Source of the DNA: Odontocerum albicorne
Taxonomy: Eukaryota; Arthropoda; Insecta; Trichoptera; Odontoceridae
Assembly: GCA_949825065.1 (NCBI GenBank)
Contig: OX463859.1
Span: 2,205,137 to 2,269,136, forward strand
DNA: 64,000 bases
Direction: 5' to 3'
How positions within the stretch are numbered: the stretch's first letter is position 1; every line of letters begins with the position of its first letter. The notes beneath the pieces were generated by a model. The model did no database searches. It was not told where the DNA came from and was given only the letters and a program-made list of their open reading frames with translations. The position numbers and the translations under genes were made by a program. Positions 33,044-44,363 of the stretch are shown here, one piece after another.

Positions 33044-33364
33044 AAAGTCCCCAATAAATAGTGCTTTGAAAATTGTCTTTTTTTTGTTAGTTATTATGCT
33101 AGTACATTAATCCCTTTCAAGGCAATGAATGTTTAATACATAGAATATCATAATGATTTTTTTGATCAAAAAAATTATTGGGGAATCTTATTTTAAAAGG
33201 TAAGACAAAAAAATCTTATCTTTTAAAATAAGGTTCCCCAATAAACTGCGCTTTGAAATTTGTCGTTTTCCTTTTGTTCATTTATTACATTGATCCTTTT
33301 TAAGGAAATTAAATTTTAAATAATACAATGTTATTAACATTTCTTTGGTCACGAAACTGTATTT
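33044..33364. repeat. Repeat F, two copies around a 70-bp hairpin
   Basis: 33044-33174 and 33232-33360 share CCCCAATAAA, a GCTTTGAAAATTGTC-like stretch, ATTGATCCTTTTTAAGG-like and a final GGTCACGAAAC-like edge. A third copy lies at 34212-34390. Between the first two, 33175-33244 is a hairpin with arms of about 31 bases (TTATTGGGGAA...TTCCCCAATAA) and an A-rich loop. Confidence 0.65.
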
Positions 33365-34211
33365 TAAAAATTCTTCTTTTACTTGTCGTGCCCCATGAGG
33401 TCCCTTCGACGTTGGCAATCACTCTGGCAAAGGCTTCTCTATCTTGCGCAACCCGGAACAGGTCCTCCACACGCCTCATCCCCGTCCAGTCTCTTATATT
33501 GCGCAGCCAAGATGTTTACCTTCTACCAGGACCACGCTGCTCCTCGATCTTGCCCATCAGTATCAACTGGAGGATTTCGTTCTTCTCTCCACGTAAAATG
33601 TGACCCAGATAAGATATCTTGCGGACCTTACTATCTGTCAGCAGCTGTCTACGGCACTTAGCTATCCTCAAGACCTCCGAATTGGTGATCATATCAGTCC
33701 ACGGTATACGAAGCATTCTCCTGTGTAACCACATCTCGAACGCTTCCAACCGATTCATAGTATGAACCTTCAGCGTCCATGTTTCCGAGCTATACAACAG
33801 AACATACCAAGCATAGCACTTCAACATTATCTGTCTTAGTTTCAGATTCAATTTATCATTGCAGAATATTGATATCATTTTGTTGAATGAACTACGGTCT
33901 GCTTCAATCCTGCACTTCACCTCCATATCTGGGTCAACAGATGTAGTAATCATACTGCCCAGGTACTTGAATTGCTCCACCCTCTCCAACAGTTCTCTCC
34001 CAAGCCGCAATGTCATAGCGGAGTAATCTGCCCTGCCTAATGCCATCCATTTTGTATTTTTGATATTTACATTAAGGCCTAATTCTTCTCCTGCATCGTT
34101 AATGTTAACAAGAAGTTCTTGAAGATCTGCGATGTTATCAGCCAAGATGACGGTATCATCGGCATATCTTATATTGCTGACACACTCGCCATTGACCTTC
34201 ACCCCCCTCAA
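33365..34211 (-). pseudogene. RTE-like RT, 3' half
   Basis: A continuous minus-strand frame (34211 to 33516, 231 codons) opens four residues before VKVNGE and carries the palm motif IRYADDTVILAD (YADD at residues 16-19). It continues with FKYLGSMITT, IEADRSSFNKM, LLYSSETWTL, RLEAFEMWLHRRMLRI and ISYLGHILRG, ending at GPGRR. After a stop it reads on in the same frame with SWLRNIRDWTG and EAFARVIANVEGT to about 33370. All upstream RT motifs and the endonuclease are absent (5' truncation at 34211). It sits between two copies of repeat F. The clean frame suggests a fairly recent insertion. Confidence 0.85.
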
Positions 34212-34383
34212 GATCCCTCAATTAGTACCACTTTGAAAATTGTCGTTTTTTTGTTTATTTATGAGATTAATCCTTTCAAGGGAAGGAATTTTCAAATGCT
34301 AGAATATTATATTGATTTATTTTCAAATGCTAGAATATTATATTGATTTATTTTCAAATGCTAGAATATTATATTGATTTATT
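34212..34383. repeat. Repeat F copy 3 with a 31-bp triplication
   Basis: The left part matches the other repeat F copies (CACTTTGAAAATTGTCGTTT). 34289-34381 is three identical 31-base units (TTTTCAAATGCTAGAATATT plus ATATTGATTTA). In the other copies that segment is single, so the triplication arose after insertion. Confidence 0.8.
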
Positions 34384-34710
34384 TGGTCACAAAACGATCT
34401 TATCCATTCCAACACAATAGAAAGGGTCGAGAATAAATTTCTGAGATATATTAATTGGACAACACCCGCCTTGTTAACTCCTCTGAAGGAAGGATTACTA
34501 TATATTCGATTTGATGTTTCTGTATACATTTATTTACAATATTGTTGATAGCTACTATACATCGGTAAAAATTCATTTCCAAACTCCTACTTCAAACAAA
34601 GTCAATAATTTACAATTCAAATTTATCAATAGTAATTTGCTGACAACAGTTGCACGTTGTAACTCGTCAATTTTATTAGAATGCAATCATTGGGTTACTC
34701 TAGTCTAGTT
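34384..34710 (+). pseudogene. LINE RT C-terminal scrap
   Basis: The plus strand reads IWSQNDLIHSNTIERVENKF, LRYINWTTPALLTPLKEG, then stops. IWS...IERV..KFLRY is the pattern that follows LEYAS in CR1/Jockey-type RTs (compare 390-450 in this window). The remainder is frame-shifted. Confidence 0.6.
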
Positions 34711-34879
34711 TGGTAGATATTTTTTTTAAATATGTTGTTGAGCTCAGGAGGGTCATTATCCAGTATTTTCTCAAACTTGGATATTTACTGAGAGACTGGT
34801 TATTCCATTTTATCTCAAGTATTTTTTTATTTGTCTTAAATTAGCCATTTGAGATATTCTGTTTTTTTTTTGTTTTTAA

Positions 34880-35466
34880 CTCTTCCTTCCCTGTGATGTG
34901 TAACTAGTACAGGTTGCTTCTAAAAACTTTAATATCTCTATAAATATAATAAATACTGGGTTCAGATTTTAGGTATTCTTCCATTATACATTTACGCATT
35001 GAATGAAAAAATAATATTAATAATAATTAGCACTTATCGGCCACATCAGAGATATTTTGTGAAAATCGGGAATAAATACACCAATAAAATCAAACGTGTG
35101 CCAGAGTGTGATGTAGGTATATTCACTCTAAAAACCCGCTATGGGTGAGAAGTGACACTATTCACGTCTCACTCTCACTCTACTTCGATATATGGGAACT
35201 CAAGAATATAATCTTAGTTCGCTCGCTTCTCTCGCTTCAGAAGCTCGCGGGCATCCATTTGAGGTGGTCTCTTCGCCCGTTTTATGAACGTTGGCCGATG
35301 TTTTTAGCAATTAAATTGAAATCATTATCACTTTTGACTTCAAATTTATTTAAGCGATTGGCTATTAATATTCTTATTTTTCCGACTTTAAATAGCTCAT
35401 TTTACATGTGTATTGAATACACAGCACCGGAAGGCGCGGATTTTTTTAGCACAGGAAGGAAAAGGT
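34880..35466. mobile_element. piggyBac-type MITE, copy 3
   Basis: It is flanked on both sides by intact TTAA (34876-34879 and 35467-35470). Ends: CTCTTCCTTCCCTGTG and CACAGGAAGGAAAAGG. Internally it aligns with copies 1, 2 and 4, including the TGTGTATTGAATACACA palindrome near 35410. The plus-strand frame 35145-35615 runs out of the element and is not a gene. Confidence 0.9.
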
Positions 35467-35470
35467 TAAC

Positions 35471-36355
35471 GTTATATTTTAAAAGAATTACATTTTTAAT
35501 TGTGTTTGGTTATTACATTTCCATGATATATTTAAGCATCATATTTCAAAGAGATATGTGTCATAAATTTAAAATTGTTTTAGAATATATTAATAAGTTT
35601 TCTTTGGTTTTATAATAATTATTGCGACGAATAAAGAACACTAAAATGTCATTCATTTTAATGACAAATTAGTAAATAAGATTTGATTTGAAAAACCCCT
35701 ATTTAAAAATAATCACAAAGTAGTGAAAACCATGCCAATCAATCAAAAGATTTATAATAACTCCAAGAACAAAGAAAAGAGAGGAGACAGTTATCGACAT
35801 ATTTCTATGCGTATGTGAATTTATAATTACACTTTACACACTCATACACTTCGTCATGCATGTTTTTTTTTAATATTTCTCACATTTCATACAACATCCT
35901 TTTAAAAATATCTCTTTCCAATATTTTCTTTTTCCACCTATTTCTGAATTCCTAAAAAAATACTCACATTTTAATATAAATCGAGTAAAATATAAATATA
36001 TATTAAATACAGAATCCAGTACCAACTGTTTTTACACTTCAACTTGGCCAAACTTGAATAAGGAATATGATTTTTTTTTTATAAATTTTTCATCGCACTC
36101 CAACTTTCAAAATGTTAAAATAAAATAAGCAAAAATGAAATTGCATTAATGAAACTTCGTCATGGGAGTCATGCGCTAGAATTTTAATTAAACTATTCAG
36201 CAAAATTTTAATTGAAATTCCCATTTTTTTAATATTCATACCGGACGCCACTGCTTTAGAGCAGGGGATAACTTGATCAAAAAATGTAATATTCTTATGC
36301 TAGCTGCAGTGTTATCAGAATAAACATTTTAAAGGCATTATAAAAATGCTCCTAA
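35471..36355. other. No gene recognised
   Basis: AT-rich; nothing recognised. Confidence 0.4.
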
Positions 36356-36985
36356 TTTTTTTTTTCGTGGTTGCAGTCCTAAGACTGGTTTGCAGCAATT
36401 TGAACTCTTCTCCTCTATTCCCCCCTGTCCTGTGCGGCTCTTTTTAAGTCTGTATATGTTGAGCAGCGCACGTCCACCAACAGGTCCTCCAGGTACTCTC
36501 GGCGTGGGCGTCCCCTAGAGTTTGTCCCCTCGGTCATACCCTCCATTATGGCATGCAAGAGGCCCTCTTGTCGTATTATATGACCGATCCATCTTGCACG
36601 CCTTTCGGACAGGATCCTGAGCAGGTGCCTTCCTCCTTCGATTCGTTGCAGAACCTCTTCATTTGTGATGCGGTCTCTCCAGGAAATTCCTAATAGTCTT
36701 CTATAGGACCACATCTCAAAAGCCTCTAGTCTTCGTCTATCTCTTTCGGATAGGCACCATGTCTCGCAGCCGTACATCAAGATACTCCATACATAGGTCT
36801 TGATGAGGAGTATTCTCAGTTTTAGGTCTATATTATTTGATTCTATTATTTTCGACCTTTTATTAAATGCAAGTCTAGCCTGATGTATACGGCTGTCGAC
36901 CTCGCTCCTGGACCGACCGTCCCATGTTATTTTGCTCCCGAGGTAGACAAACTCCTTGGTGTTCTTTAGTGGTTTACCCTTCTAA
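36356..36985 (-). pseudogene. RTE-like RT 3' end with poly-A
   Basis: On the minus strand a frame from about 36960 to 36415 reads KEFVYLGSKITWDG, RSRSEVDSRIHQARLAFNKR, LMYGCETWCLSERDRRRLEA, RRLLGISWRDRITNEEVL, RWIGHIIRQ and RGRPRREYLEDL. This is a complete RTE-like C-terminus. It ends in a TGA/TAG and a short A-run (T-run at 36357-36365 on the plus strand). The 5' truncation is at about 36985. No stop is seen within the retained frame. Confidence 0.85.
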
Positions 36986-37450
36986 TTAGAATTAAGCATT
37001 ATGATATTTTAAAATATTCGTGTATTAAATTATAAATAATAATCACCCAGATATTAAAACAGTTGTATTTACCGCAACGGTATAAAAAAAAGTTCGGCAG
37101 AAATTAAATGACGTTAAGATGATAAATTAATTTAATTTCTTCCGATCTTTTCTGTTATTTAAAAACAAACTTTTTATATCGGGTCTAGTTGACTACTGAG
37201 GTAAGGGATATCAAATTTGAACTGTTACATCACCTGACCATGCACTGGGCATGACTTGCATGGTATTGCCCATACATTTGGACCTTAGTGGCATATCCAT
37301 ATTTTTAGGTGATAGGTTAAACGCCCTATGTAAGTTTTAATCAACTCTGAGGCACAGGTTAAATACTAAATAAGACCTATTATAATTTCATTATAGAAAT
37401 GAAATGGGTCCAAGACGGAGTACAAAAATTATCGTCCTATGAATATATTT
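36986..37450. other. No gene recognised
   Basis: AT-rich; nothing recognised. Confidence 0.4.
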
Positions 37451-37453
37451 AAT

Positions 37454-37797
37454 GTAATAGGTAAATACGTGATAGGTAAATACGTGATAGGTAAATACGT
37501 GATTGGTAAAGACGTGATAGTTAAAGACGTGATAGTTAAAGACGTGATAAGTAAAGACGTGATAGGTAAAGACGTGATCGGTCAAGACGTGATAGGTAAA
37601 TACGTGATAGGTAAAGAGGTGATAGGTAAAGACGTGATAGGTACAGACGTGGTCGGTCAAGACGTGATAGGTAAATACGTGATAGGTAAAGATGTGATAG
37701 GTAAATACGTGATAGATAAAGACGTGATAAGTAAAGACGTGATAGATAAAGACGTGATGGGTAAAGACTTTTGTGTCGTGATGGGTGAAGTGAGAGA
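37454..37797. repeat. 15-bp minisatellite, about 22 units
   Basis: The unit is GTAAAGACGTGATAG with T/G and A/G variants (GTAAATACGTGATAG, GTCAAGACGTGATCG). As 15 is a multiple of three, the plus strand (37439-37810, GKDVI repeat) and the minus strand (37391-37843, TYHVF repeat) are both open. No start context or domain supports coding. Units carry the ACGTGA core; ACGTG is an E-box/HRE-like string, so the array clusters such sites. Confidence 0.95.
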
Positions 37798-38005
37798 TAA
37801 AATAATCTAAATAATAATTTAGAAGTACACACATACACAACACTTAGAGATGCATCTGTATGGTGAGGTTACCAAATATGTTATGCATTTGATTCTTGAT
37901 TCAATGCATTATATATACCTTCTTTAAAATACGGTTAAATTCAGTAATAACTCTTTATGTTATAGACGCAAAATCAATCATATGTATATTTAAATCTTCA
38001 TTAAA

Positions 38006-38400
38006 TAACAATCTGGCAGACTAATTGCCAGGTGGAAATTTGTTCCAGCCAACTAGACAAAAGTAAGTAAACAAAGCCACATGGTTGCAAAAATGATTCC
38101 TCTTTACAAAATTCTAGAAGAATATGCATAGGATGGAGAGGTAAGAAAAATAAGGATTAAAAAAAAAGATATACGATTACTGACTTGAAATTAGTTTGAG
38201 TTTTTTTCTGTCGCTTTTGAAAACACGCCAATGACGAAGCGAGTCTAACATTGGTTTGTAATTAGTTCCACATTCTCGCAGTATGTACAGTAAAGGACGA
38301 AGAACAAAAAAAAGACCAGTGTACTGGGGAAGCTAGTAAAAAATCTCTGTTTGAGGGTAGCACAAGTCCGCTGAATAAAAGGCGCTGAATAATTTCGGCG
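38006..38400 (-). pseudogene. LINE-A 3' end, copy 4 (old)
   Basis: It has the same order as copy 3 but many changes: TGCCAGGTGGAAATTTGTTC, CATGCCAAGG-like at 38225, GTACAGTAAAGGACGA. It has lost about 60 bases near 38100. Coding frames are destroyed. Confidence 0.65.
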
Positions 38401-38834
38401 ACATAAGACGGGGGTGGATATAATAATGTTATGTTGACTTAATTAAAACATACATTGAGAAATATTTTATTATTTTTATGAACCGTATGACATTTATTCG
38501 GCTGGGTGCAGGGTGGAAAGACATTGTCTCTTACGCTCATGTGAACATTGTTATTTATCAAAGGTTTTGGATTTAATGGAGAGAAGGATTGGCACTAGAA
38601 TACAAGAACATGAGCGTTGTAACACACATATAGTATATTCAATAAAAACTTTTCAGAATTTTAAAACCATATTATAATTTGAAAAAAAATTGAGGTAAAG
38701 TTTTACAAACGTCACAAATGTTATACAAAGCAATACATTTAGAAACAATAACGAAATTCCCTCCTCATTAAAGAAAATAAAAATGAAATAAATTTTCGAA
38801 AGGTCATCGTCGTTGCAGGGTCACATAATAGAGA
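38401..38834. other. No gene recognised
   Basis: AT-rich; it may include diverged LINE-A sequence upstream of copy 4. Confidence 0.35.
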
Positions 38835-39310
38835 TTAGGGTCTCATAAGAAATTATCCCAACTTATTAAATGCAATGAAACTCTTTAAGCTGTGTGACAG
38901 AAGAAAAACAGCCGATACGAGTATAGTACTGCTATACAAAATCGTTCGCTCAGTAATCGACGCACCTCACTTACTCGCAAGCAATTCATTTCGTATTCCC
39001 ACTAGATCCACAAGACAGATCAATCCCTTTTAAACCGAAAATTGCTATACTAATTATAAAATTAACTCCTCTATAATTCGTATGCAAAGACGCGGAAATG
39101 AGTTTTGCAACGATTTAGATATTTTTAATATAAGTATATAGTATTCGCCGGAATATCACAATATTTAGAAATAGCTACTAACTTTGTGCTCTCCTTTATA
39201 AACATAAATAACCTAGTATAAACGAAACACTAAGGACAATACTTTGCCTCTGAAGTTGAGTAACCCTGCATCAACATGTGGAAGGTTTCGATTCTGCAAT
39301 GCAACTTGCA
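38835..39310 (+). pseudogene. LINE-G RT C-terminal remnant
   Basis: The plus strand reads IVLLYKIVRSVIDAPHLLAS and then NSFRIPTRSTRQINPF. After a stop and frame change it continues NYKINSSIIRMQRRG and NEFCNDLDIFNIS. This resembles the last part of CR1/Jockey-type ORF2 proteins (compare LSLYVPNKYIRARNHPLFYI at 600-680 here). Its reverse-orientation relative is 5826-6120. Confidence 0.6.
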
Positions 39311-40697
39311 TTTCGTTCATGTCGCGCAATGCGCTAACAACCCGGTATCTAGAAAGAGCTGTTAGTAATTTTAATATAAACTATTTTTTTCAATCCATAT
39401 TGGCAATTTGATATGTGCTATTTTTTCGAGCCATACCATTTTCCTTGAATTGTTGCCAGTATTTGAAAATCGTATTTTATCGTTTATTTTAAAATATTTT
39501 TTACAGCACTCGAATTTTCTTTTTTATCAGCCCTAACATTGATGTAACTTTAAGTAGTATAACATACTCTCACTACATTTAAAACCATACGTGGCTTAAG
39601 TAAGTGCAAATCAAATCAACTCTCGTGTTTGAATTTCTCCTGTTTGAACTTTTAACTGTAAAATCCACACCCTTTTGATTTACACACAGGCACTTAAACC
39701 CTGTAAACTTAATGTAAAATACCTGATTCTTGCACTCTCATATTTAATCGGTATTTACTTTATCATTGAATAGAGAGCTCTCCGTTCAAACACACGAGAG
39801 TGAGGAAATTAGATATTGTAGGAAAAATCCTTCAAGTGTTTACCTGTCTGCCTGCTCTTCTTAATGTCCTCTATTTCCTCTTTTAGATTAAATCAGATTC
39901 CATGTTCTGATTTCCTTCATAAACCACGCGCTATCCAATTATAATTATTCTATATATTACTTCGTACAGTGATACCATCACACCATACCCCGTTAGCTAA
40001 AGGCAGAGATGTTAAGGATTTGTAAAATCTCTAAAGAAAAGATAGAGACACTTTTCGTAAATTTCGTGAACATTTGCTAAGTAGGTGAATTTTAGAAAAG
40101 GCTAGAAATATAGTATTGACCACAATAACAATCTAAGAGTGATGTAATATAGAAAAACTGAATGGTACTGATCTGACATACTCTAAGAAGCAGGAGTTTT
40201 TTTTATAGGATGCTATGATCAATAATTGTGTGAAGGTACATCTATTACCCTGTTATATCAGTCAAATGTTATTTGACAGGGAAATGCTCTGTTACATCAT
40301 TCAAAAATTTTAAGTCGATCCTGATCTCAAATGAGCGTTGTACCCAAAAGTCACTGCACAGTATATCTAAACCTCAAGCATCCATTGGTTCTAAGCCTTG
40401 GTAAGAATGGCAATCCTCAAACAGTGTTGGGTCCATGACAAAGAAGATAGATTTTCAATCCTTTATATCCTCGCGTATAACTTTATATCCTCGCGTATAA
40501 CTTTTAACTCACCTGCATCCACAAATGTTGCCATACATGTTCTTCTCTCATATTTATTACTTTTTACTTTAAAAAAATATCCTCAACTATCTCAGTAATT
40601 TTTTTCTTTCTATACGTCTTCTTCCCTCTTCGTTAATTTCAGGCATATGTTTTTACATAATAAACTTTTATAACTCATTCTCAAGTATCAGATCTAT
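39311..40697. other. No gene recognised (1.4 kb)
   Basis: A 21-base direct duplication lies at 40463-40502 (CTTTATATCCTCGCGTATAA twice). Otherwise AT-rich, with no motif-bearing frames. Confidence 0.4.
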
Positions 40698-40701
40698 ATT
40701 C

Positions 40702-41043
40702 TATTTATTTATTTTACACATGACAAGAAATATACATCATTTGTGAAAAACAACAGATAACTTAATTTGGACACACCATTTTAGTGGATCTGGGTTTGTT
40801 GCCTTTCGTTTGTCGTGTTCCCAGTAAACTAGGTTTTTGCCTGCATCTCACTGAGGACATGCAGCATAAAAAAATAAATCGATACTTCATTCCGATTTTG
40901 GATTATGTAAAACCCCGTTGCACATTCTCATCAACCTGACAAACAGTGACACTCAATTACACATGTATACATCACGCGAAATCAAACTCTTCACACTTCA
41001 TCACTCCAGACAGACCGAAAACATTCACCCCACAATAAACCAG
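40702..41043 (-). repeat. Repeat family B, copy 4
   Basis: It matches copies 1 and 3 from the TAAAATAAATAAATAG tail (minus strand) to about 41043. Confidence 0.75.
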
Positions 41044-41215
41044 CAATTAATTTTTAAATTAACAATGCAAAAACAGACCATTTTGTAAAAAAGACATTTA
41101 TTTCACTGAGCAAGACCTGTCTCACACTGCTCACAATTTTTATACAATTATTAAATAGTAAAAAAACTCAGTTGAAATATGCACATCCTTAGACAGCAAT
41201 AGTTGATGTGAATCT

Positions 41216-41520
41216 CGAATTGGAGTGCCCTTTAGAAAGGTATGCTCCTTAAACGAATTGGAGTGCCCTTTAGAAAGTTATGCTCCTTAAACGAATTGGA
41301 GTGCCCTTTAGAAAGGTATGCTCCTTAAACGAATTGGAGTGCCCTTTAGAAAGGTATGCTCCTTAAACGAAGTGGAGTGCCCTTTAGAAAGGTATGCTCC
41401 TTAAACAAATTGGAGTGCCCTTTAGAAAGGTATACTCCTTAAACGAATTGGAGTGCCCTTTAGAAAGGTATGCTCCTTAAACGGTGCTATATAAAATGTA
41501 TCTTTATTATTATTGTTAGC
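41216..41520 (+). repeat. 38-bp minisatellite (7 units) inside a SINE-2 tail
   Basis: The units are CGAATTGGAGTGCCCTTTAG plus AAAGGTATGCTCCTTAAA, nearly identical (only a few single-base differences). The last unit runs straight into ACGGTGCTATATAAAATGTA and TCTTTATTATTATTG, the SINE-2 3' end. In other SINE-2 copies (19585-19555 minus) the GTTTGCTCCCTAATAAAC stretch occurs once. The array is therefore an expansion of the SINE body. Confidence 0.85.
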
Positions 41521-43409
41521 ATATACTCGTAGAGCAAAACAAGCCTGTCGTTCATTCCCAGTTTTTCGAGAATATTTTTTTATAATGGGAATAAATTAAG
41601 CCAAAAATGGATTTCTACAAATGTTATACCAATTCAATACACCCATTTCTTGTTGGTTCTGTAAAATTGCCGTATGGCGCCAGGGAAATATTAAAAAAAA
41701 ACTTAAACATGCTATTTAGTGTGTTTCGAGTTCTCGTTAGTCAATAAATATATATCAAAATAAACTATACTCGAAGTGTTCTTGAACAATGGCAATTAAA
41801 TCTTTAGTATTCCTAGAAAAATAATATCCAAACTCTCTTTGAACAAAATGATATTTTATTTTATTCCTTTTATCATGTCTCGAGTGTTCAACTTTCAATT
41901 TATTTTGTATCGCTCTCCAATAGCATGTCTGAGGGTTTGACACTAGAAAATTGTACATAGAATGAGCTAGAGAAAAGACTCACTCACAAGAGAAGATAAC
42001 ACTTTTAAAAGTTTGCAGATGTCATTTTTAACATTTTCATTTTTATAACAAATAAAATTGAATAGAATTTATTTTGACAATTTATTGTGTTATTAAAATT
42101 ATACAATCAATATAAAAAATTCAATAGTTGCGAAAGGAGAATAATACTAACGGATACAAAAAGTATCCGTTGCTTTCTTAAAATAATAATTTAGATCTAA
42201 AAAACGCTAAATGCGATAAAAAATTTAATTAAGAGCTTACAGTAATTTTAGTTTATTGAAATAAGGTTTTCATGGGTAATTCCCTTATTTTTTAGTACTT
42301 TAGCGTGGTGCTTACTTCGATACGTCGTATGATGATTTCGATTTGTTTGTATTTAAAATGAAATACAAATATTCAGGATTGCGAACGAAAGTGAGAGTGA
42401 ATAGCGGGTAAATAATAACAAGTCTTGACAGTTGAATGAATAATAATGTTTATTTGTCTACAAGTAGGTATTTTATAGTAGTGAATGAATGTGCTCGCGA
42501 TATATACTTTGTCTCACTCCTGCGCGTGCACTAGTGTAGTGGGTAGGATATTTATTTGTGAGTACACATTGTTGACGTTTCTAGTATGTGACAATTGTAG
42601 ATAGTTCAGAGTTTGATTCATCGGTCGTTGACCCTGTATGTTTACAATTTATTTTAACAACAAATTATGTTTGACAATTATTTATTTATTTAGGGGACGT
42701 AGGTACGCTACAGTACTAATTCTGAAAGTTAATTAAACATAAAAAAAGATCCGTCTTTGTTTTCTTAAGTATTTTAAGCCCCAAAAATATAAATTAAAAT
42801 GATCAGATTGTAAATATCTGCATCCGTGACTTTTACTTTGCAAGTAAGGGTTAGTAGTAAAACAAGATTTTTTTTTTATTTAACATAAATAACATTATCT
42901 GAGCGTAATTATTTTATCATATTATCAAAACACGTTTTTTTGCAAAATACTTTGAATATAACAAAGTAATCATAGTATAAATAGGCCAAAACCGATACGA
43001 TGGTTGTCGTCAAAGAAAGAATACGAGAATTGAATTTTGAATACAAGAGAGTGAGAGAGGAATACTTGGATTCTCTCCGAAAGTAGTTCGAAATTTGAAT
43101 CTCGGTGGGTCCGTGATACTGAACGAATTTTAAATACCTATCTAACAATTTTTGAACCGGTGTAAAAGGGGACGATGTATAAATGTTATATATAAACAAA
43201 TTTTACATTTCTGAATATATATTTTCATAAATGTAGCATTTGTTTTACTTCCGTGAATATTTCACGGGCTACAACTAGTTTAACATAAATATTACACAAC
43301 TAAAAATTGAGCGCTTGTTTTTTACACAAAAAACCAGAGCTCAATTTGCAGATTTTACGCTTCGCATGCATATCATTTATAAATTGCATTGTACTCGTAT
43401 TACAATTTC
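41521..43409. other. No gene recognised (1.9 kb)
   Basis: AT-rich. 42480-42560 is less so (CTCGCGATATATACTTTG; CTCCTGCGCGTGCACTAG). A long terminal repeat cannot be excluded, but I found no partner. Confidence 0.4.
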
Positions 43410-43411
43410 GT

Positions 43412-43492
43412 TAGGAATCGAACCCTTAACCCCCGAGTTGGAAGTCAAGAGTCTAAACAACTAGGCCATATTTAAGTGTGAAACGTTAATGA
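43412..43492 (-). repeat. SINE-1 head, good B box
   Basis: The minus strand reads GGCCTAGTTGTTTAGACTC, TTGACTTCCAACTCGGGGGT and TAAGGGTTCGATTCCTAACG. GGTTCGATTCC is a perfect RNA polymerase III B box, and GGCCTAGTTG resembles an A box. The T-stem pairs poorly and the acceptor stem does not close, so it is tRNA-derived rather than a tRNA gene. Confidence 0.65.
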
Positions 43493-43523
43493 AAAAAAAG
43501 GCTTTCACATAACAATACATACG

Positions 43524-43758
43524 CAGTACCCGGCGGTAAATAATATGTTACACATCGGGCTTAAGAAAGAGACTGTCGGCCATAATCGGCTAATTTCGGC
43601 TTTGTAGAGCGTCGTCTCTGTCGCTTGACAACGACAAATCGCGACGGAACACGTGTATTAATGATAGAGACGACATTCTAAAAAGCCGAAGCTAGCCGAT
43701 TATGGCCGATGATCTCTTTCTTTAACCCGATGTGTATTACTTACCGCGCCGGGTTCTG
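43524..43758. mobile_element. hAT-type MITE with long inverted repeats
   Basis: It starts CAGTACCCGGCGGTAAATAA and ends with the matching inverse (TTACTTACCGCGCCGGGTTCTG). The inner arms go on past ACATCGGG...AAGAAAGAGA to about 100 bases each side. The flanking 8-mers TACATACG (43516-43523) and TACATATC (43759-43766) agree at 6 of 8 positions. CAG...CTG ends plus an 8-bp duplication are the hAT rule. There is no coding capacity. Confidence 0.75.
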
Positions 43759-44060
43759 TACATATCATCACGCCGTATCCATTGTGGGGTAGGCAAAGGC
43801 TATGCACAAAACTTTCGCCTCCTTCCCATTCGTACATCTCGTCATACACAATCTTGTATTATTCATATTTTTCCCTTTATTTTCTTTCAAAATCTGCTTC
43901 ATTTAGTCCAGCCACGTTTTCCTCCGTCTACCTCTTCCACGAACACCTTTCATTGCTGACTTATACACGCTTAGTCATTCTTTTGTTGTTCATTATCTCC
44001 ACATGTCTCAGGATCATTAAAGCGTTTTCCTTTATCTTACTTAAAACATCCGTTATGTAT
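43759..44060 (-). pseudogene. RTE-like tail remnant, split by the hAT MITE
   Basis: The minus strand shows MTKRV-KSAMKGVRGRGRR in frame-shifted pieces, then KTWLD, and a CIAFAYPTMDTA-like end. The phrase ATCATCACGCCGT at its 3' edge recurs at 52485 and near 62880, next to other copies of this family. Confidence 0.6.
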
Positions 44061-44063
44061 TTT

Positions 44064-44310
44064 ATGAAAGTTTTTTTTATTTTTAACAACCGTAATTTTT
44101 ACAAAAAAATAAAATTACAATTACGAATAATATACTAAAAAAAAACAAAAAAACCGTTTTAAAATTCAAAATATATCACGTAATCAAAATGAAAATTGAC
44201 AGTTAAATTGAAAAACATAAAAATATACTATCAAAACAGAAAAACATTTATATAAAAAAAACAGGAAAAAATATAGCACAAGTACTTCAAACATAAAAAT
44301 TTCAATTACG
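44064..44310. other. A-rich, no gene recognised
   Basis: Long A/T runs. It is the left flank of the RTE insertion. Confidence 0.4.
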
Positions 44311-44363
44311 CTTTTCAATCAGAAACTGCATAATATTAAATTGATCACGATTAAATTAAAATG
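44311..44363. repeat. Left copy of a 53-bp target-site duplication
   Basis: CTTTTCAATC...ATTAAAATG is repeated at 44971-45023 with 51 of 53 bases identical. The two copies bracket the RTE-K insertion exactly. Confidence 0.85.

Noticed and set aside
35145..35615. 156-codon plus-strand frame
   Set aside because: It starts inside MITE copy 3 and runs into flanking AT-rich DNA. The corresponding region in the other MITE copies is not open.
37391..37843. Long overlapping open frames on both strands (150 and 123 codons)
   Set aside because: The 15-bp repeat has a period divisible by three and contains no stop in these frames, so openness is automatic. The translations are simple repeats without a start context or domain.
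42300..42720. Solo LTR
   Set aside because: The region looks promoter-like in places, but I found no TG...CA borders with a target duplication and no second copy.
43412..43492. Genuine tRNA gene
   Set aside because: The B box is perfect, but the T-stem has mismatches and no acceptor stem closes. The same head occurs in many degraded copies, so it is SINE.
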